Source: Sandaracinobacter neustonicus
Lineage (GTDB): Bacteria > Pseudomonadota > Alphaproteobacteria > Sphingomonadales > Sphingomonadaceae
Length of the DNA stretch: 55,790 bases
Assembly: GCF_006385875.1 (NCBI RefSeq)
Contig: NZ_VFSU01000009.1
Location: forward strand, 1 to 55,790
Reading direction: 5' to 3'
A program made the translations under genes and the position numbers. The notes below the pieces were generated by a model. That model saw only the letters and a list, made by a program, of their open reading frames with translations, ran no database searches and was not told the origin of the DNA. Shown here piece after piece: positions 8,347 to 16,626 of the stretch; the first letter of the stretch is position 1; every line of letters starts with the position of its first letter.

Positions 8347-8844
8347 TTAGAAGGGAACGTCGTCGTCCATGTCGTCGAACGAGGTGGCTGGCTTGCTGGC
8401 GTAGCCGCCGCCGGAGGGGGCGCGGGAAGGCGCAGGCGCCGGGCTGCCGTAATCGTCTCCGCCGCCATAGCCGCCCGATCCACCGCCTTCGCGGCGGCTG
8501 TCCAGCAGGGTGAGTTCGCCGCGGAAGCGGCCGACATAGACTTCGGTGGTGTAGCGATCATTGCCGTCGCGATCCTGCCATTTGCGGGTGCGCAGCTGGC
8601 CTTCCACATAGACCTTCGAACCCTTGCGCAGATATTGTTCGGCCACGCGGATCAGATTGTCATTGTCCAGCACCACGCTGTGCCATTCCGTGCGCTCCTT
8701 GCGCTCGTTGGTGGCGCGGTCTGTCCAGGATTGGGAGGTGGCGATCCTGAGGTTGGCGATCCGGCCGCCGCTCGGGAAGCTTTTCACTTCCGGGTCCGCG
8801 CCCAGATTGCCGACGATGATCACCTTATTGACGCTGCCAGCCAT
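8347..8844 (-). CDS. ssb: Single-stranded DNA-binding protein
   Basis: A 165-aa SSB that coats ssDNA as a tetramer in replication, recombination and repair. The OB fold starts at [20 protein letters not shown], with typical core strands [10 protein letters not shown] and [19 protein letters not shown] Gly/Ser/Pro-rich linker follows, and the acidic C-terminal tip DDMDDDVPF is the partner-binding tail. Length is normal. It is transcribed alone, with a strong terminator downstream. Upstream at 8857-8870 there is a small dyad, CCAATT-TG-AATTGG, between it and the divergent DUF3667 gene. Confidence 0.97.
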   Translation of the reverse strand: MAGSVNKVIIVGNLGADPEVKSFPSGGRIANLRIATSQSWTDRATNERKERTEWHSVVLDNDNLIRVAEQYLRKGSKVYVEGQLRTRKWQDRDGNDRYTTEVYVGRFRGELTLLDSRREGGGSGGYGGGDDYGSPAPAPSRAPSGGGYASKPATSFDDMDDDVPF

Positions 8845-8919
8845 CCGGCCTGTCTCCCAATTTGAATTGGCCCATGCGATAGGCCAGCAATCGGGGGCCT
8901 AGCAAGGGATTCGGCGGCC

Positions 8920-10038
8920 ATGGTCAGCGGGCTGGAAGATGCAGGGGCGTTGATGACGGCTGGCGCGGCCGCGCGGGAGATTGATCCGTCACGCGCGACG
9001 GAGGAGGTGCATGAAGGCAATTGCCTGAACTGCGGCGCGCCGCTGCACGGGGCCTATTGTAGCAATTGCGGGCAAAAGGCGCATCTGCACCGCTCCGTGC
9101 TGCATGCCGTGGAGGAATTTCTACACGGCATCCTGCATTTCGACAGCAAGCTGTGGAACACGCTGCCGCTGCTGATCTTCCGGCCGGGCAAGCTGACACG
9201 GGATTATGTGATGGGCCACCGCGCGCGTTACATCGCGCCGGTCGCGCTGTTCCTGCTGACGATCTTCACCACCTTCCTCGTGTTCGGCTTCATGCCCACC
9301 CCCGTGCTGAACAATGGCGAAGCGATCCAGATGACTGGCAAGGATCGCGAAGCCGCTGCTGCGCGGATGAAGGCGGAGCTAAGCACAGTCGATGCAGAGC
9401 TAGCGACCGCGCGGGGCGCGCTGAAAGCCGATCCGGGCAATGCGGACCTGTCCGCCGAGGTGAAGCGGCTGGAGACGGCGCAGACGGTTGCGGATGCCGC
9501 GATGAAGCAGCTGGAGAGCGGGGGTGTGGCGGCGTCTGCCACCGACCTGATCGGCGCGCTAAGCGACGCTTCGAAAAGCGGCGAGATGAAGATGAATCTG
9601 ACCGACAAAAATCTGGAGGCCAAGATCCGCCGCGCGCTGGGCGACCCGGAGTTCATGTTCTATAAGATGAAGCAGAAGGGGTATAAGCTTTCCTTCCTGC
9701 TGGTGCCGCTGTCCCTGCCGTGGATGCTGCTGCTGTTCGCATGGAAACGGGGGGTGAAACCCTATGACCATGTGGTTTTCCTGCTCTATTCCATCAGCTT
9801 CATGTCCATGCTGGCGCTGGTGGCGATGCTGCTGAGCAGCTTCACCAATCTGCCATCGGGCTTTTACGCCTTCCTGCTGATCGTGGTGCCGGTGGCGCAT
9901 ATGTTCGCGCAACTGAAGGAAGGCTATGCGCTGGGTTGGTTTTCCGCCGCGTGGCGGACCGTGGCGCTGGCGACACTGGCGGTGGTGACTTTGGCGGGGT
10001 TCTTTGTGGGGATTTTGTTGTTGGGGTTGCTGGATTAA
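8920..10038 (+). CDS. DUF3667 zinc-ribbon membrane protein
   Basis: A 372-aa inner-membrane protein. The N-terminus has a zinc ribbon, CxxC at Cys35/Cys38 and CxxC at Cys47/Cys50, followed by a conserved segment with FDSKLWNTLPLLIFRPGKLTRDYVMGHRA characteristic of DUF3667. A first membrane segment (about 105-125) is followed by a soluble Ala/Lys/Glu-rich coiled stretch (about 135-235) and then four more membrane segments to the C-terminus. The function of the family is unknown. It ends next to repeat module 2 and converges on feoB. An ATG at residue 12 is an alternative start. Confidence 0.85.
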   Translation: MVSGLEDAGALMTAGAAAREIDPSRATEEVHEGNCLNCGAPLHGAYCSNCGQKAHLHRSVLHAVEEFLHGILHFDSKLWNTLPLLIFRPGKLTRDYVMGHRARYIAPVALFLLTIFTTFLVFGFMPTPVLNNGEAIQMTGKDREAAAARMKAELSTVDAELATARGALKADPGNADLSAEVKRLETAQTVADAAMKQLESGGVAASATDLIGALSDASKSGEMKMNLTDKNLEAKIRRALGDPEFMFYKMKQKGYKLSFLLVPLSLPWMLLLFAWKRGVKPYDHVVFLLYSISFMSMLALVAMLLSSFTNLPSGFYAFLLIVVPVAHMFAQLKEGYALGWFSAAWRTVALATLAVVTLAGFFVGILLLGLLD

Positions 10039-10628
10039 GGGGTGCTGGGGCTTGCCTCCGGCGGGGCGGGCTCTGTCCGCCACCCGGCAGGGGCGTGACG
10101 CCCCTGCACCCCCGAACTTTTTCTTAGCCCCTCCCCTGCAGGGGAGGGGTTGGGGTGGGGGCCATCCGCTTGGCGCGAGGTGGAGTGTTTTGTGCCTGCG
10201 GCGCTTTGGAGTGTGTTCCACCCACCTCTCCACACGTCACCCCGGACTTGATCCGGGGTCCAGCTGGTCTTTGGCAACGTTGCGGGTGGAAAGCTGGCCC
10301 CCGGATCAAGTCCGGGGTGACGGTTGTGGTTGGTGGGCTTGTTCAGGGGCCTTCGACCCTTCGGCAGGCTCAGGACTCAGGCTGAGCGGGTGGGGAGGTT
10401 TTGGGTTTGTTGTGATGTCAGTGGATCAGGCCAACCGGCGACACCCCCTCTCCAACTCTCCCCCTTGCAGGGGGAGAGAGCCGCGTAGCGCCGCAGGCAA
10501 TCGAATCTGATCACGTCCACGACGCTGGAGTTTCGGCACAACGCAAACTTAGAGGGTGCAGGGAAATCATTTCCCTGCCGGGTGCAGGGCAGAGCCCTGC
10601 CCGCCGGAGGCAAAATCCCCCGCCTCCG
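10039..10628. repeat. Intergenic mosaic repeat module 2
   Basis: A 590-base non-coding gap between convergent genes, made of recognisable blocks in order: GCCTCCGGCGGGGCGGG; the palindrome GGCGTGACGCC; the CCCCTCCCCTGCAGGGGAGG block (10128-10181) with its conserved flank GGCCATCCGCTTGGCGCG; the paired inverted arms at 10237-10320; a GGCTCAGGACTCAGGCTGAG unit (about 10350-10390); a CTCCCCCTTGCAGGGGGAG palindrome; the flank GCCGCAGGCAATCGAATCTG; the palindrome AAATCATTT; and GGGCAGAGCCCTGCCCGCC. The same blocks, in other orders and orientations, build modules 1, 3 and 4. No ORF here looks real. Confidence 0.85.
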
Positions 10629-12527
10629 CTAACCCAACCCCAGTGCCATCGCCGCATGATAGGTCACCCCGGCGGCGATATAGGCCAGTGCCGTGAGGTA
10701 GCCGAACATGAACAGCGGCCATTTCCAGCCGCCGGTTTCGCGGCGGACGACCGCGAGGGTGGAGAGGCATTGCGGGGCGAACACGAACCAGGCGAGGAAG
10801 GCGAGGGCCGTGGGCAGCGGCCAGCTGCCGCTGAGCCGTTCGATCAGGCCGGAGGTGTCTTCATCGTCTGCGTCCAGCGCGTAGATGGTGGCGAGCGCGG
10901 CGACGGCGACTTCGCGGGCGGCCATGGCGGGCAGCAGCGACATGGCGATTTCATGGTTGAAGCCGATGGGGCGCACCAGCGGCTCGATGGCGTTGCCGAT
11001 GCGGCCGGCGATGGAATATTCCACTTGGCTTTGCGGGTGTCCTTCCGGCACGGCGGGGAAGCTGGCGAGCGCCCAGAGCGCGACGGTGACGCCCATGATG
11101 ATGGTGCCGGCGCGCTTCAGGAAGGCGCCTGCGCGCAGCCACAGGCCGACCAGAATGTCGCGCAGCGCGGGCAGCTGATAGCTGGGCATTTCCATCATGA
11201 AGCTGGGGGGTGGGCCTTTGGTGACGGTGCGTTTCAGCACGAAGGCGGCGGCCATCGCGCCGAGGATTCCGCTGAGGTAGAGGATGAACAGCACGAGGCC
11301 CTGCAGGCCGACGGGGCCGAACACGGATCGGGCCGGGATGAAGGCGGCGATGATCACGGCATAGACGGGCAGCCGGGCCGAGCATGTCATCAGCGGCGCG
11401 ATGAGGATGGTGGTGAGGCGGTCGCGCGCGTCCGGGATGGAGCGGGTGGCCATTATGCCGGGGATGGCGCAGGCAAAGGAGGAGAGCAGCGGGATGAAGG
11501 CCGCTCCGTTCAGGCCGACTGAAGCCATCAGCCGGTCCATCAGGAAGGCCGCGCGCACCATGTAGCCCGAGCCTTCCAGCACGAGGATGAAGGCGAACAG
11601 GATGATGATCTGCGGCAGGAAGACGATAACGGAGCCGACGCCCGCCAGCAGGCCATCGTTCAGGAAGGAGCGGAAAACGCTGTCTGGCAGGATGGACGAG
11701 ACGATGCCCTGTGCCCATGCGATGCCGGATTCGATCCAGCCCATCGGCGCTTCCGCCCACGAGAAAACGGCCTGAAACATCAGGAACAGCAGCAGGGCGA
11801 GGATGATCGGCCCGGCGACGGGGTGCAGAAGCACGGCGTCCAGCTTGCGGCTGGCGGCGCGCGACTGGCCTTCCGCCAGCGTCACGGATTTGGCGATGGC
11901 GCGGGCTTCGCGGCCCAGCTTGCGCGGGTCTGCGGGTGTGAATTCGGGCTGGGGCGCGGGTGTGGTGCCCGATGTGGGAAGCGCGCGCTCCACGGCGGCG
12001 AGCAGCTCGTCGAGGCCGCGCTTGCGCACCGCGACGGTGCCGATCACGGGGATGCCGAGTTTTTCAGACAGCAGCGCGCTGTCGAGGCTGAGGCCGTCCC
12101 GTGCGGCCATGTCCATGCGGTTCAGCGCCATCACGGTGGGGATGCCCAGCCGCATCGCGTCCAGCGCGAAGCGCAGATGGGCCGCAAGGTTGGTGGCATC
12201 GGTGACGATCAACACCGCATCCGGGCGGGATTCACCCGGTTGCAGGCCCAGCAGCGTGTCGCGCGTAACGGCTTCGTCCAGCGAATGCGGGATCAGGCTG
12301 TAGCAGCCGGGCAGGTCCAGCAGTTCCACGCGGGTGCCGGAGGGCAAAGCGAGATCGGCGGATTTCCGCTCCACGGTGACGCCGGGATAGTTGCCGACCT
12401 TCTGCCGCGCGCCGGACAGCGCATTGAACAGGCTGGTTTTTCCGGCATTGGGGTGGCCGACGACGGCGACCAGCGGCTGACGGCGGGCGGCTGCGGTTGG
12501 CTTCAGACTTTCGGTGGCTGTCGTCAT
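10629..12527 (-). CDS. feoB: Ferrous iron transporter B
   Basis: A 632-aa inner-membrane Fe2+ importer. The N-terminal G domain shows G1 GHPNAGKTS (24-32), G3 in ELLDLPGCYSL and G4 ALNRMD; helical gate/core segments follow, including IIILFAFILVLEGSGYM and ACAIPGIMATR, typical of FeoB. C-terminal membrane helices end near residue 630. Length is slightly short of E. coli FeoB, as is common in alphaproteobacteria. Its start overlaps the feoA stop by four bases, so the two are translationally coupled. A separate FeoC was not seen. Confidence 0.96.
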   Translation of the reverse strand: MTTATESLKPTAAARRQPLVAVVGHPNAGKTSLFNALSGARQKVGNYPGVTVERKSADLALPSGTRVELLDLPGCYSLIPHSLDEAVTRDTLLGLQPGESRPDAVLIVTDATNLAAHLRFALDAMRLGIPTVMALNRMDMAARDGLSLDSALLSEKLGIPVIGTVAVRKRGLDELLAAVERALPTSGTTPAPQPEFTPADPRKLGREARAIAKSVTLAEGQSRAASRKLDAVLLHPVAGPIILALLLFLMFQAVFSWAEAPMGWIESGIAWAQGIVSSILPDSVFRSFLNDGLLAGVGSVIVFLPQIIILFAFILVLEGSGYMVRAAFLMDRLMASVGLNGAAFIPLLSSFACAIPGIMATRSIPDARDRLTTILIAPLMTCSARLPVYAVIIAAFIPARSVFGPVGLQGLVLFILYLSGILGAMAAAFVLKRTVTKGPPPSFMMEMPSYQLPALRDILVGLWLRAGAFLKRAGTIIMGVTVALWALASFPAVPEGHPQSQVEYSIAGRIGNAIEPLVRPIGFNHEIAMSLLPAMAAREVAVAALATIYALDADDEDTSGLIERLSGSWPLPTALAFLAWFVFAPQCLSTLAVVRRETGGWKWPLFMFGYLTALAYIAAGVTYHAAMALGLG

Positions 12528-12763
12528 GCCGCGTCTGCCAGCAGAATATGATGGGCGAGCGCGCGGCGCAGCGCCACCACGGAGCCATCGACGCGGACCG
12601 CGATCGGATCGCCGAGCGGGGCCTGATGGATCACTTCCACCAGCGCGCCTTCATCGAACCCAAGCTCGATCAGGCGATGGGCGAGCGGCCCGGCGGAGGG
12701 GGCGATGCCCGCGACACTGGCGGTGCGGCCGGCGGCGAGCGTGTCGAGAGTCTGATTGGTCAC
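12524..12763 (-). CDS. feoA: Ferrous iron transport protein A
   Basis: A 79-aa SH3-like cytosolic partner of FeoB. The recognisable core is HRLIELGFDEGALVEVIHQAPLGDPIAVRVDG, followed by the family end VALRRALAHHI. The start codon is GTG (12761-12763) with no clear ribosome site before it, and the Fur-like box ends right next to it, so the transcript may be leaderless or nearly so. Confidence 0.93.
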   Translation of the reverse strand: MTNQTLDTLAAGRTASVAGIAPSAGPLAHRLIELGFDEGALVEVIHQAPLGDPIAVRVDGSVVALRRALAHHILLADAA

Positions 12764-12780
12764 TTGCGAGCGACTATCAA
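12764..12780 (-). promoter_or_regulatory. Candidate Fur box of feoAB
   Basis: The 17-bp imperfect palindrome TTGCGAGCGACTATCAA (TTGnnAGnnnCTnnCAA) touches the feoA start and resembles the 7-1-7 Fur sites written as TGATAAT-type half-sites. On the minus strand a TATATT just upstream can serve as -10. Iron-responsive repression of feoAB is the known rule; the site call is by eye. Confidence 0.6.
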
Positions 12781-12822
12781 TATAAGCCCGGAAAGGGAAG
12801 CCGCCCGCGACGTTCGGCGCGG

Positions 12823-13488
12823 TCAGCCCTCCACCGGATAGCGCAGGCGGCCGAGGAATCGGCTGAGGCTGGGGCGTTCATCGGCGGGGCGCAGGCGGGC
12901 CTTGGCCTTTTCGATCTGCATCACATTGGCGATCCGCCTGTCGAGGAAGGCCCATGTGTCGGCGCTGCCCTCGCTGTCGTCGTTCAGCCAGTAGAGCAGG
13001 GTGGCGGAATAGACGGCGGCGGCCAGCGCGCGCTTGCTGTAATGATTGAAATCCGTCGCCGTATCACCTGCAACGCGCCAGATGCTGTCGGCCGTGCGCC
13101 ACGACAGGCGGGCGGCGAGCGGGGCGTTCTGCGGCTGGGCGAGCAGGTGCATGGCGCGGCGGATGGCTTCCTTGTGCGAGGCCGCCTGCTCCAGCCGGGT
13201 GCGGATGGCGAGGGTAATTTTCTCCCGCACCTTCAGCGCGTTGAACTCGGGCGTGGCGAGTGCCGCGCGCATCTTCGCATCGGCCAGCGCGGTGTGGGTG
13301 TCCAGCATCTCTGCCACGCCGGGAAGGGCGAGTCGGGCAGTGGCGGGCAGGATGCCGATATCGGTGGCGGCAGCTTCCAGCGCGGTGCGGCCCCAGCCAT
13401 CGAACGGAATGTGGGGGAGCATGGCTTCGGCGAGCACGGGTTTCAGCTCGTCGAGCGTCATGTCGGCGGGGGAGAGCGGGTTGGCCAT
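12823..13488 (-). CDS. COQ9 family protein
   Basis: A 221-aa protein matching the COQ9 family, lipid-binding relatives of the TetR fold that in eukaryotes present substrate to COQ7. Visible family features are the opening TLDELKPVLAEAMLPHIPFDGWG, the segment ALKVREKITLAIRTRLEQ, then SIWRVAGDTATDFNHYSKRALAAAVYSATLLYWLND, and the C-terminal RIANVMQIEKAK. It lies 60 bases from the feoA promoter region on the same strand as feoAB but is probably transcribed separately. The partner gene coq7 is in the same window at 24964-25497. Confidence 0.9.
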   Translation of the reverse strand: MANPLSPADMTLDELKPVLAEAMLPHIPFDGWGRTALEAAATDIGILPATARLALPGVAEMLDTHTALADAKMRAALATPEFNALKVREKITLAIRTRLEQAASHKEAIRRAMHLLAQPQNAPLAARLSWRTADSIWRVAGDTATDFNHYSKRALAAAVYSATLLYWLNDDSEGSADTWAFLDRRIANVMQIEKAKARLRPADERPSLSRFLGRLRYPVEG

Positions 13489-13566
13489 GGCCTTGTTCTA
13501 AGGCGTTTCGGCAGCGCATGGAAGGCGGCGGCTTGCCGCGTGTTGGTTTGGCGTCGCGCGTTCCGC

Positions 13567-13595
13567 TTGCCGGTGGGAGCCTGCTTTGCTATGGG
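13567..13595 (+). promoter_or_regulatory. Possible promoter of rpsU
   Basis: TTGCCG (13567-13572), 17 bases, then TATGGG (13590-13595) is the best sigma70-like match in the gap between COQ9 and rpsU. It would give a leader of about 110 bases. Weak by-eye call. Confidence 0.3.
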
Positions 13596-13710
13596 CGCGC
13601 CAGCGACGCCGGGGCCACCGGCGGCGATACCGATTCTTTTCGGGTTGCCGCAGGGCTGTCTGGCCGGTGTTAATTGATTGAATTCTTTCCGGGAAGGTGC
13701 TGATCCTTTT

Positions 13711-13917
13711 ATGCAGATCATCGTTCGCGACAACAATGTCGATCAGGCGCTGCGGGCGCTCAAGAAGAAGCTGCAGCGTGAAGGCGTCTATCGTGAGATG
13801 AAGCTGCGCCGCCATTATGAGAAGCCGTCGGAAAAGCGCGCCCGCGAAAAGGCCGCTGCCATCCGCCGCGCCCGCAAGCTGGACCGCAAGCGCGCCGAGC
13901 GCGACGGCCAGCGCTGA
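13711..13917 (+). CDS. rpsU: 30S ribosomal protein S21
   Basis: A 68-aa small, basic ribosomal protein of the 30S platform near the anti-Shine-Dalgarno region. The sequence opens [20 protein letters not shown] and continues with [16 protein letters not shown] and a Lys/Arg-rich tail, the standard S21 pattern and length. The ATG at 13711 is chosen over an upstream in-frame ATT/TTG extension because S21 proteins begin at this residue and GGGAAGGTG lies upstream. It is followed after 11 bases by the FKBP gene on the same strand. Confidence 0.96.
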   Translation: MQIIVRDNNVDQALRALKKKLQREGVYREMKLRRHYEKPSEKRAREKAAAIRRARKLDRKRAERDGQR

Positions 13918-13928
13918 GCTGACCGAGC

Positions 13929-14435
13929 ATGGCTGAAGCAGCGACCGGGGGCCACGGCCTCGGGAAATGGATTGTGGCGGGCCTTGTGCTGGCGCTTGGC
14001 GCGGTGAGCCTTGCGGTGGCCGGCACGGCCGCGCAGCGCGCCCCGGCGCGGGAAGCTGGCCAGTTCCTGAAGACCAACGCGGAGAAGCCCGGCGTGACGA
14101 CGACTGCAAGCGGCCTGCAAGTGGAAATGCTGGCGGCGGGCGAAGGCCCGACGCCCACCATCAGCGACACGGTTGCCGTGCATTATGAAGGCCGTCTGGC
14201 CGATGGCACGGTGTTCGATTCCAGCTATCAGCGCGGCCAGCCGGCGATCTTCGGCGTGGCAGACGTGATCCCGGGCTGGACCGAAGGGCTGCAACTGATG
14301 CGGCCGGGCGGCAAGGCGCGCTTCACCATCCCGCCGGAGCTTGGCTATGGCGCGCAGGGCGCTGGCGGCGTGATCCCGCCCAACGCGGTTCTGGTGTTCG
14401 ACGTGGAGCTGCTGGCCATCGCGCCGAAGAACTGA
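13929..14435 (+). CDS. FKBP-type peptidyl-prolyl cis-trans isomerase
   Basis: A 168-aa membrane-anchored or secreted prolyl isomerase. Residues about 13-35 form one hydrophobic segment (IVAGLVLALGAVSLAVAG), so the FKBP domain (about 60-165) should face the periplasm. The domain has the usual pieces VAVHYEGRLADGTVFDSS, GWTEGLQLMRPGGKARFTIPPELGYG and PPNAVLVFDVELL, with the aromatic active-site residues retained. It probably assists folding of exported proteins. It follows rpsU by 11 bases and ends before a hairpin terminator. Confidence 0.93.
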   Translation: MAEAATGGHGLGKWIVAGLVLALGAVSLAVAGTAAQRAPAREAGQFLKTNAEKPGVTTTASGLQVEMLAAGEGPTPTISDTVAVHYEGRLADGTVFDSSYQRGQPAIFGVADVIPGWTEGLQLMRPGGKARFTIPPELGYGAQGAGGVIPPNAVLVFDVELLAIAPKN

Positions 14436-14457
14436 TCTTCACGATACACCCCGATTG

Positions 14458-14500
14458 ACGGCGGCCGGGTGCATAGGCACCTTGGTCGCCGTTTTCGTTT
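14458..14500 (+). terminator. Rho-independent terminator after FKBP gene (copy 1)
   Basis: A hairpin with ACGGCG pairing to CGCCGT and GGTGC pairing to GCACC, followed by TTTTCGTTT. A near-identical hairpin recurs at 15094-15136; both precede a DUF805 gene, so the terminator was duplicated with the gene. Confidence 0.7.
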
Positions 14501-14541
14501 CAGAACAGCGTTTGAAAACAAATGGTAAGGGGTGCGTGCAC

Positions 14542-15033
14542 ATGGATTTCGGCGAATCCATCAAGACCTGCCTTCGGAAATACGCCACATTTTCCGGCCG
14601 GGGGCAGCGGTCGGAATATTGGTGGTTTTACCTGTTCACCCTTCTGGCTAGCGTTGCTGCGACGTTCGTTGACGCCGCTCTCTTCTCAAGAGAGTGGTCC
14701 GAGAACGGGCCTGTCGGCCTTGGGGTTTCCGCTGCGTTTTTGGTGCCCAGCCTCGCTGCGACCAGCCGTCGGCTGCATGACGCCAACCTGAGCGGCTGGT
14801 GGATGGTGCCTCCTTTCGTGGTGATTGCACTATCTGTAATCTTCATGATTATGCGCTTGAGATCGGATGTCACTGTCATAGGATCGCCCACAGTGCTGAT
14901 CGCGATTGCGGCCCTGGCAGGTATGGGCACGTTTGGACTGCTGCTCTACTGGCTGATCAGGCGCGGCACCGCCGGACCGAACCGCTTCGGGCCGGATCCG
15001 TTGAAGCCTGTTCAGGTCGATGGCGTGTTCTGA
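14542..15033 (+). CDS. DUF805 membrane protein, copy 1
   Basis: A 163-aa inner-membrane protein of the DUF805 family (function unknown). Typical opening is CLRKYATFSGRGQRSEYWWF, then membrane segments, the internal signature SRRLHDANLSGWW, more membrane helices, and the C-terminal GPNRFGPDPLKPV. The ATG at 14542 aligns with that of copy 2, and GTAAGGGG precedes it. The frame's longer 5' extension runs through the terminator hairpin and is rejected. Confidence 0.9.
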   Translation: MDFGESIKTCLRKYATFSGRGQRSEYWWFYLFTLLASVAATFVDAALFSREWSENGPVGLGVSAAFLVPSLAATSRRLHDANLSGWWMVPPFVVIALSVIFMIMRLRSDVTVIGSPTVLIAIAALAGMGTFGLLLYWLIRRGTAGPNRFGPDPLKPVQVDGVF

Positions 15034-15093
15034 GACCGGTGCCGCGCTCAGCGGCGTCGTGCTGAGGAATTGTCCCTAAGCATATCCCGATTG

Positions 15094-15136
15094 ACGGCGG
15101 CCGGGTGCATGGGCACCTTGGCCGTCGTTTTCGTTT
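15094..15136 (+). terminator. Rho-independent terminator after DUF805 copy 1 (copy 2)
   Basis: Hairpin built from ACGGCGGCC pairing with GGCCGTCGT, an inner GTGC/GCAC pair, and the tail TTTTCGTTT. It matches 14458-14500 closely. Confidence 0.7.
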
Positions 15137-15178
15137 GAGAACGGCGTTTCAAAAAGCAAATGGTGAGGGGGCGTGCAC

Positions 15179-15655
15179 ATGGAATTCGGCGAAGCCATCA
15201 AGACCTGTTTCCGGAAATACGCCACATTTTCTGGCCGGGCGCAGCGATCTGAATATTGGTGGTGGTATCTGTTCAATTTCCTTGTCGTCGGTGGAGCGAC
15301 CATCATCGACATCGCGATTTTCGGCGTGGGACCAGACAAGGTTCAGCCGATCAGCGGTATTCTTTCCCTTGGGTTCATGTTGCCAAACCTGTCCGTGACG
15401 TGCCGCCGCCTTCATGATGGCAACCGGCGTGGCTGGTGGATGCTGCTTCCGCTTCTGACTTTTATCCCTCTGATGTTTCTTTTCGCGGGCGCGGCCAAAC
15501 CGCAACCTTCATTTGCAATGGGCGGAGTTACCATAGTCGTTGGGTTCGGTACGATTGGCCTGCTGCTCTATTGGCTGATTAAGCGCGGCACTGACGGGCC
15601 CAACCGCTTCGGGCCTGATCCGTTGCGCCCGGTTTATACTGAAGGCGTGTTCTGA
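15179..15655 (+). CDS. DUF805 membrane protein, copy 2
   Basis: A 158-aa paralogue of the preceding gene, sharing CFRKYATFSGRAQRSEYWWW, CRRLHDGNRRGWW and GPNRFGPDPLRPV at the same places. The first membrane region and the loop before the last helix differ most. The duplication includes about 90 bases upstream with terminator and ribosome site (GGTGAGGGGGCGTGCAC). The ATG at 15179 matches copy 1. No function is known for the family. Confidence 0.9.
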   Translation: MEFGEAIKTCFRKYATFSGRAQRSEYWWWYLFNFLVVGGATIIDIAIFGVGPDKVQPISGILSLGFMLPNLSVTCRRLHDGNRRGWWMLLPLLTFIPLMFLFAGAAKPQPSFAMGGVTIVVGFGTIGLLLYWLIKRGTDGPNRFGPDPLRPVYTEGVF

Positions 15656-15693
15656 CACTGGCGCGGCGCGCATGGGCGGGGCATAGCTTGGCC

Positions 15694-16626
15694 ATGCGCG
15701 CTGCCTTGTTTTTGCTCTGTCTTGCCGCGCCGCTGGCGGCGAAGCCGGTGCCGTTGGTGGAGCTGGAGGCGGACCCGATCCCGTTGACACGCGTGCAGAT
15801 GAAGCGCGGCGGCGTCGATGTGCGGGTGAGTCTGGGGTTCGACAAGGCGCTGCTGCTGAACCTTGCGCCCGCGCAGCAACTGGGGCTGAAGCCCTTTCCG
15901 CTGATCGGCAAGTTCAAGGTGAAGAACCCGCAGATTCCGGGCGGGGAAGCGATGATCCGCGGCAATTTCGTCTCCGGCGATGTCGGCGGCACCGGTATGC
16001 AGAAGCTGCCGACCATCTGGATCGACAAGGATGTGGTGGTGCCGCCGCAGCAGGGCATCGTGTCCGTGTTGGCCTTCGATGCGGATCGGGTGCGCATCCG
16101 CAACCTGCGCGCGCCAGCGGGCGGGCAGGTTTACCGGCTGGCCCGCGCCGGGAAAACGGATGCCGAAGTGAAGCTGAATCTGGGCGGTGAAACGCTGCGG
16201 CTGATCTTTGATTTCACCAGCGAACGCAGTGTGATGAACGCCCGCGCCGCCGCCGTGCTGGAAAGCGAGGGGATGGTGCGTCGCACTGGCCGGGTGGGGT
16301 TGTGGAGCCCGGTTCCCGCCTTTGCCGTTCCGGTGGAATTGCTGAGGCCGGAACCCGGCGCGAAACTTCAGGGGCTGCCGCTGTTCGATCCCGTCGTCCG
16401 CATCAGCCGCGCTCGCGCGGAGGAACTGGACGCCCGCGCCGCCGCCGGAATCACCGGAGACAGCGAGGATGACCCGGACGCCATCGTGGTGACAGCGGAG
16501 CGGGAAAAGGGCCGCCGCCGCGAGCCGTGGATATTGATCGGCCGCGACGTGCTGCGCTTTTGCGGCACGGTGGAACTGGACCGGCCCGGCGCGGCGTGGG
16601 TGCTGACCTGCCAGTTTCCGGGTTAG
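15694..16626 (+). CDS. Secreted protein of unknown function
   Basis: A 310-aa protein with a clear signal peptide (MRAALFLLCLAAPLAAKP). I do not recognise the family with certainty. The mature part is beta-rich with segments such as VRVSLGFDKALLLNLAPAQ and VSVLAFDADRVRIRNL that recall retropepsin-like folds, but no DTG/DSG catalytic motif is seen. The C-terminal part (about 245-275) is rich in Asp, Arg and Lys. The ATG at 15694 is preferred over TTG at 15688 because the signal peptide starts there. Its stop overlaps the end of the convergent isomerase gene by four bases (16623-16626). Confidence 0.75.
   Translation: MRAALFLLCLAAPLAAKPVPLVELEADPIPLTRVQMKRGGVDVRVSLGFDKALLLNLAPAQQLGLKPFPLIGKFKVKNPQIPGGEAMIRGNFVSGDVGGTGMQKLPTIWIDKDVVVPPQQGIVSVLAFDADRVRIRNLRAPAGGQVYRLARAGKTDAEVKLNLGGETLRLIFDFTSERSVMNARAAAVLESEGMVRRTGRVGLWSPVPAFAVPVELLRPEPGAKLQGLPLFDPVVRISRARAEELDARAAAGITGDSEDDPDAIVVTAEREKGRRREPWILIGRDVLRFCGTVELDRPGAAWVLTCQFPG

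Noticed and set aside
8857-8870. CCAATT-TG-AATTGG as a LexA site of ssb
   Set aside because: Alphaproteobacterial SOS boxes are GTTC-N7-GTTC-like; this dyad does not match, so it is only noted as a small palindrome.
10039-10628. Possible CRISPR array in the palindrome-rich gap
   Set aside because: Repeats are not regularly spaced and are of several types; no spacers and no cas genes.
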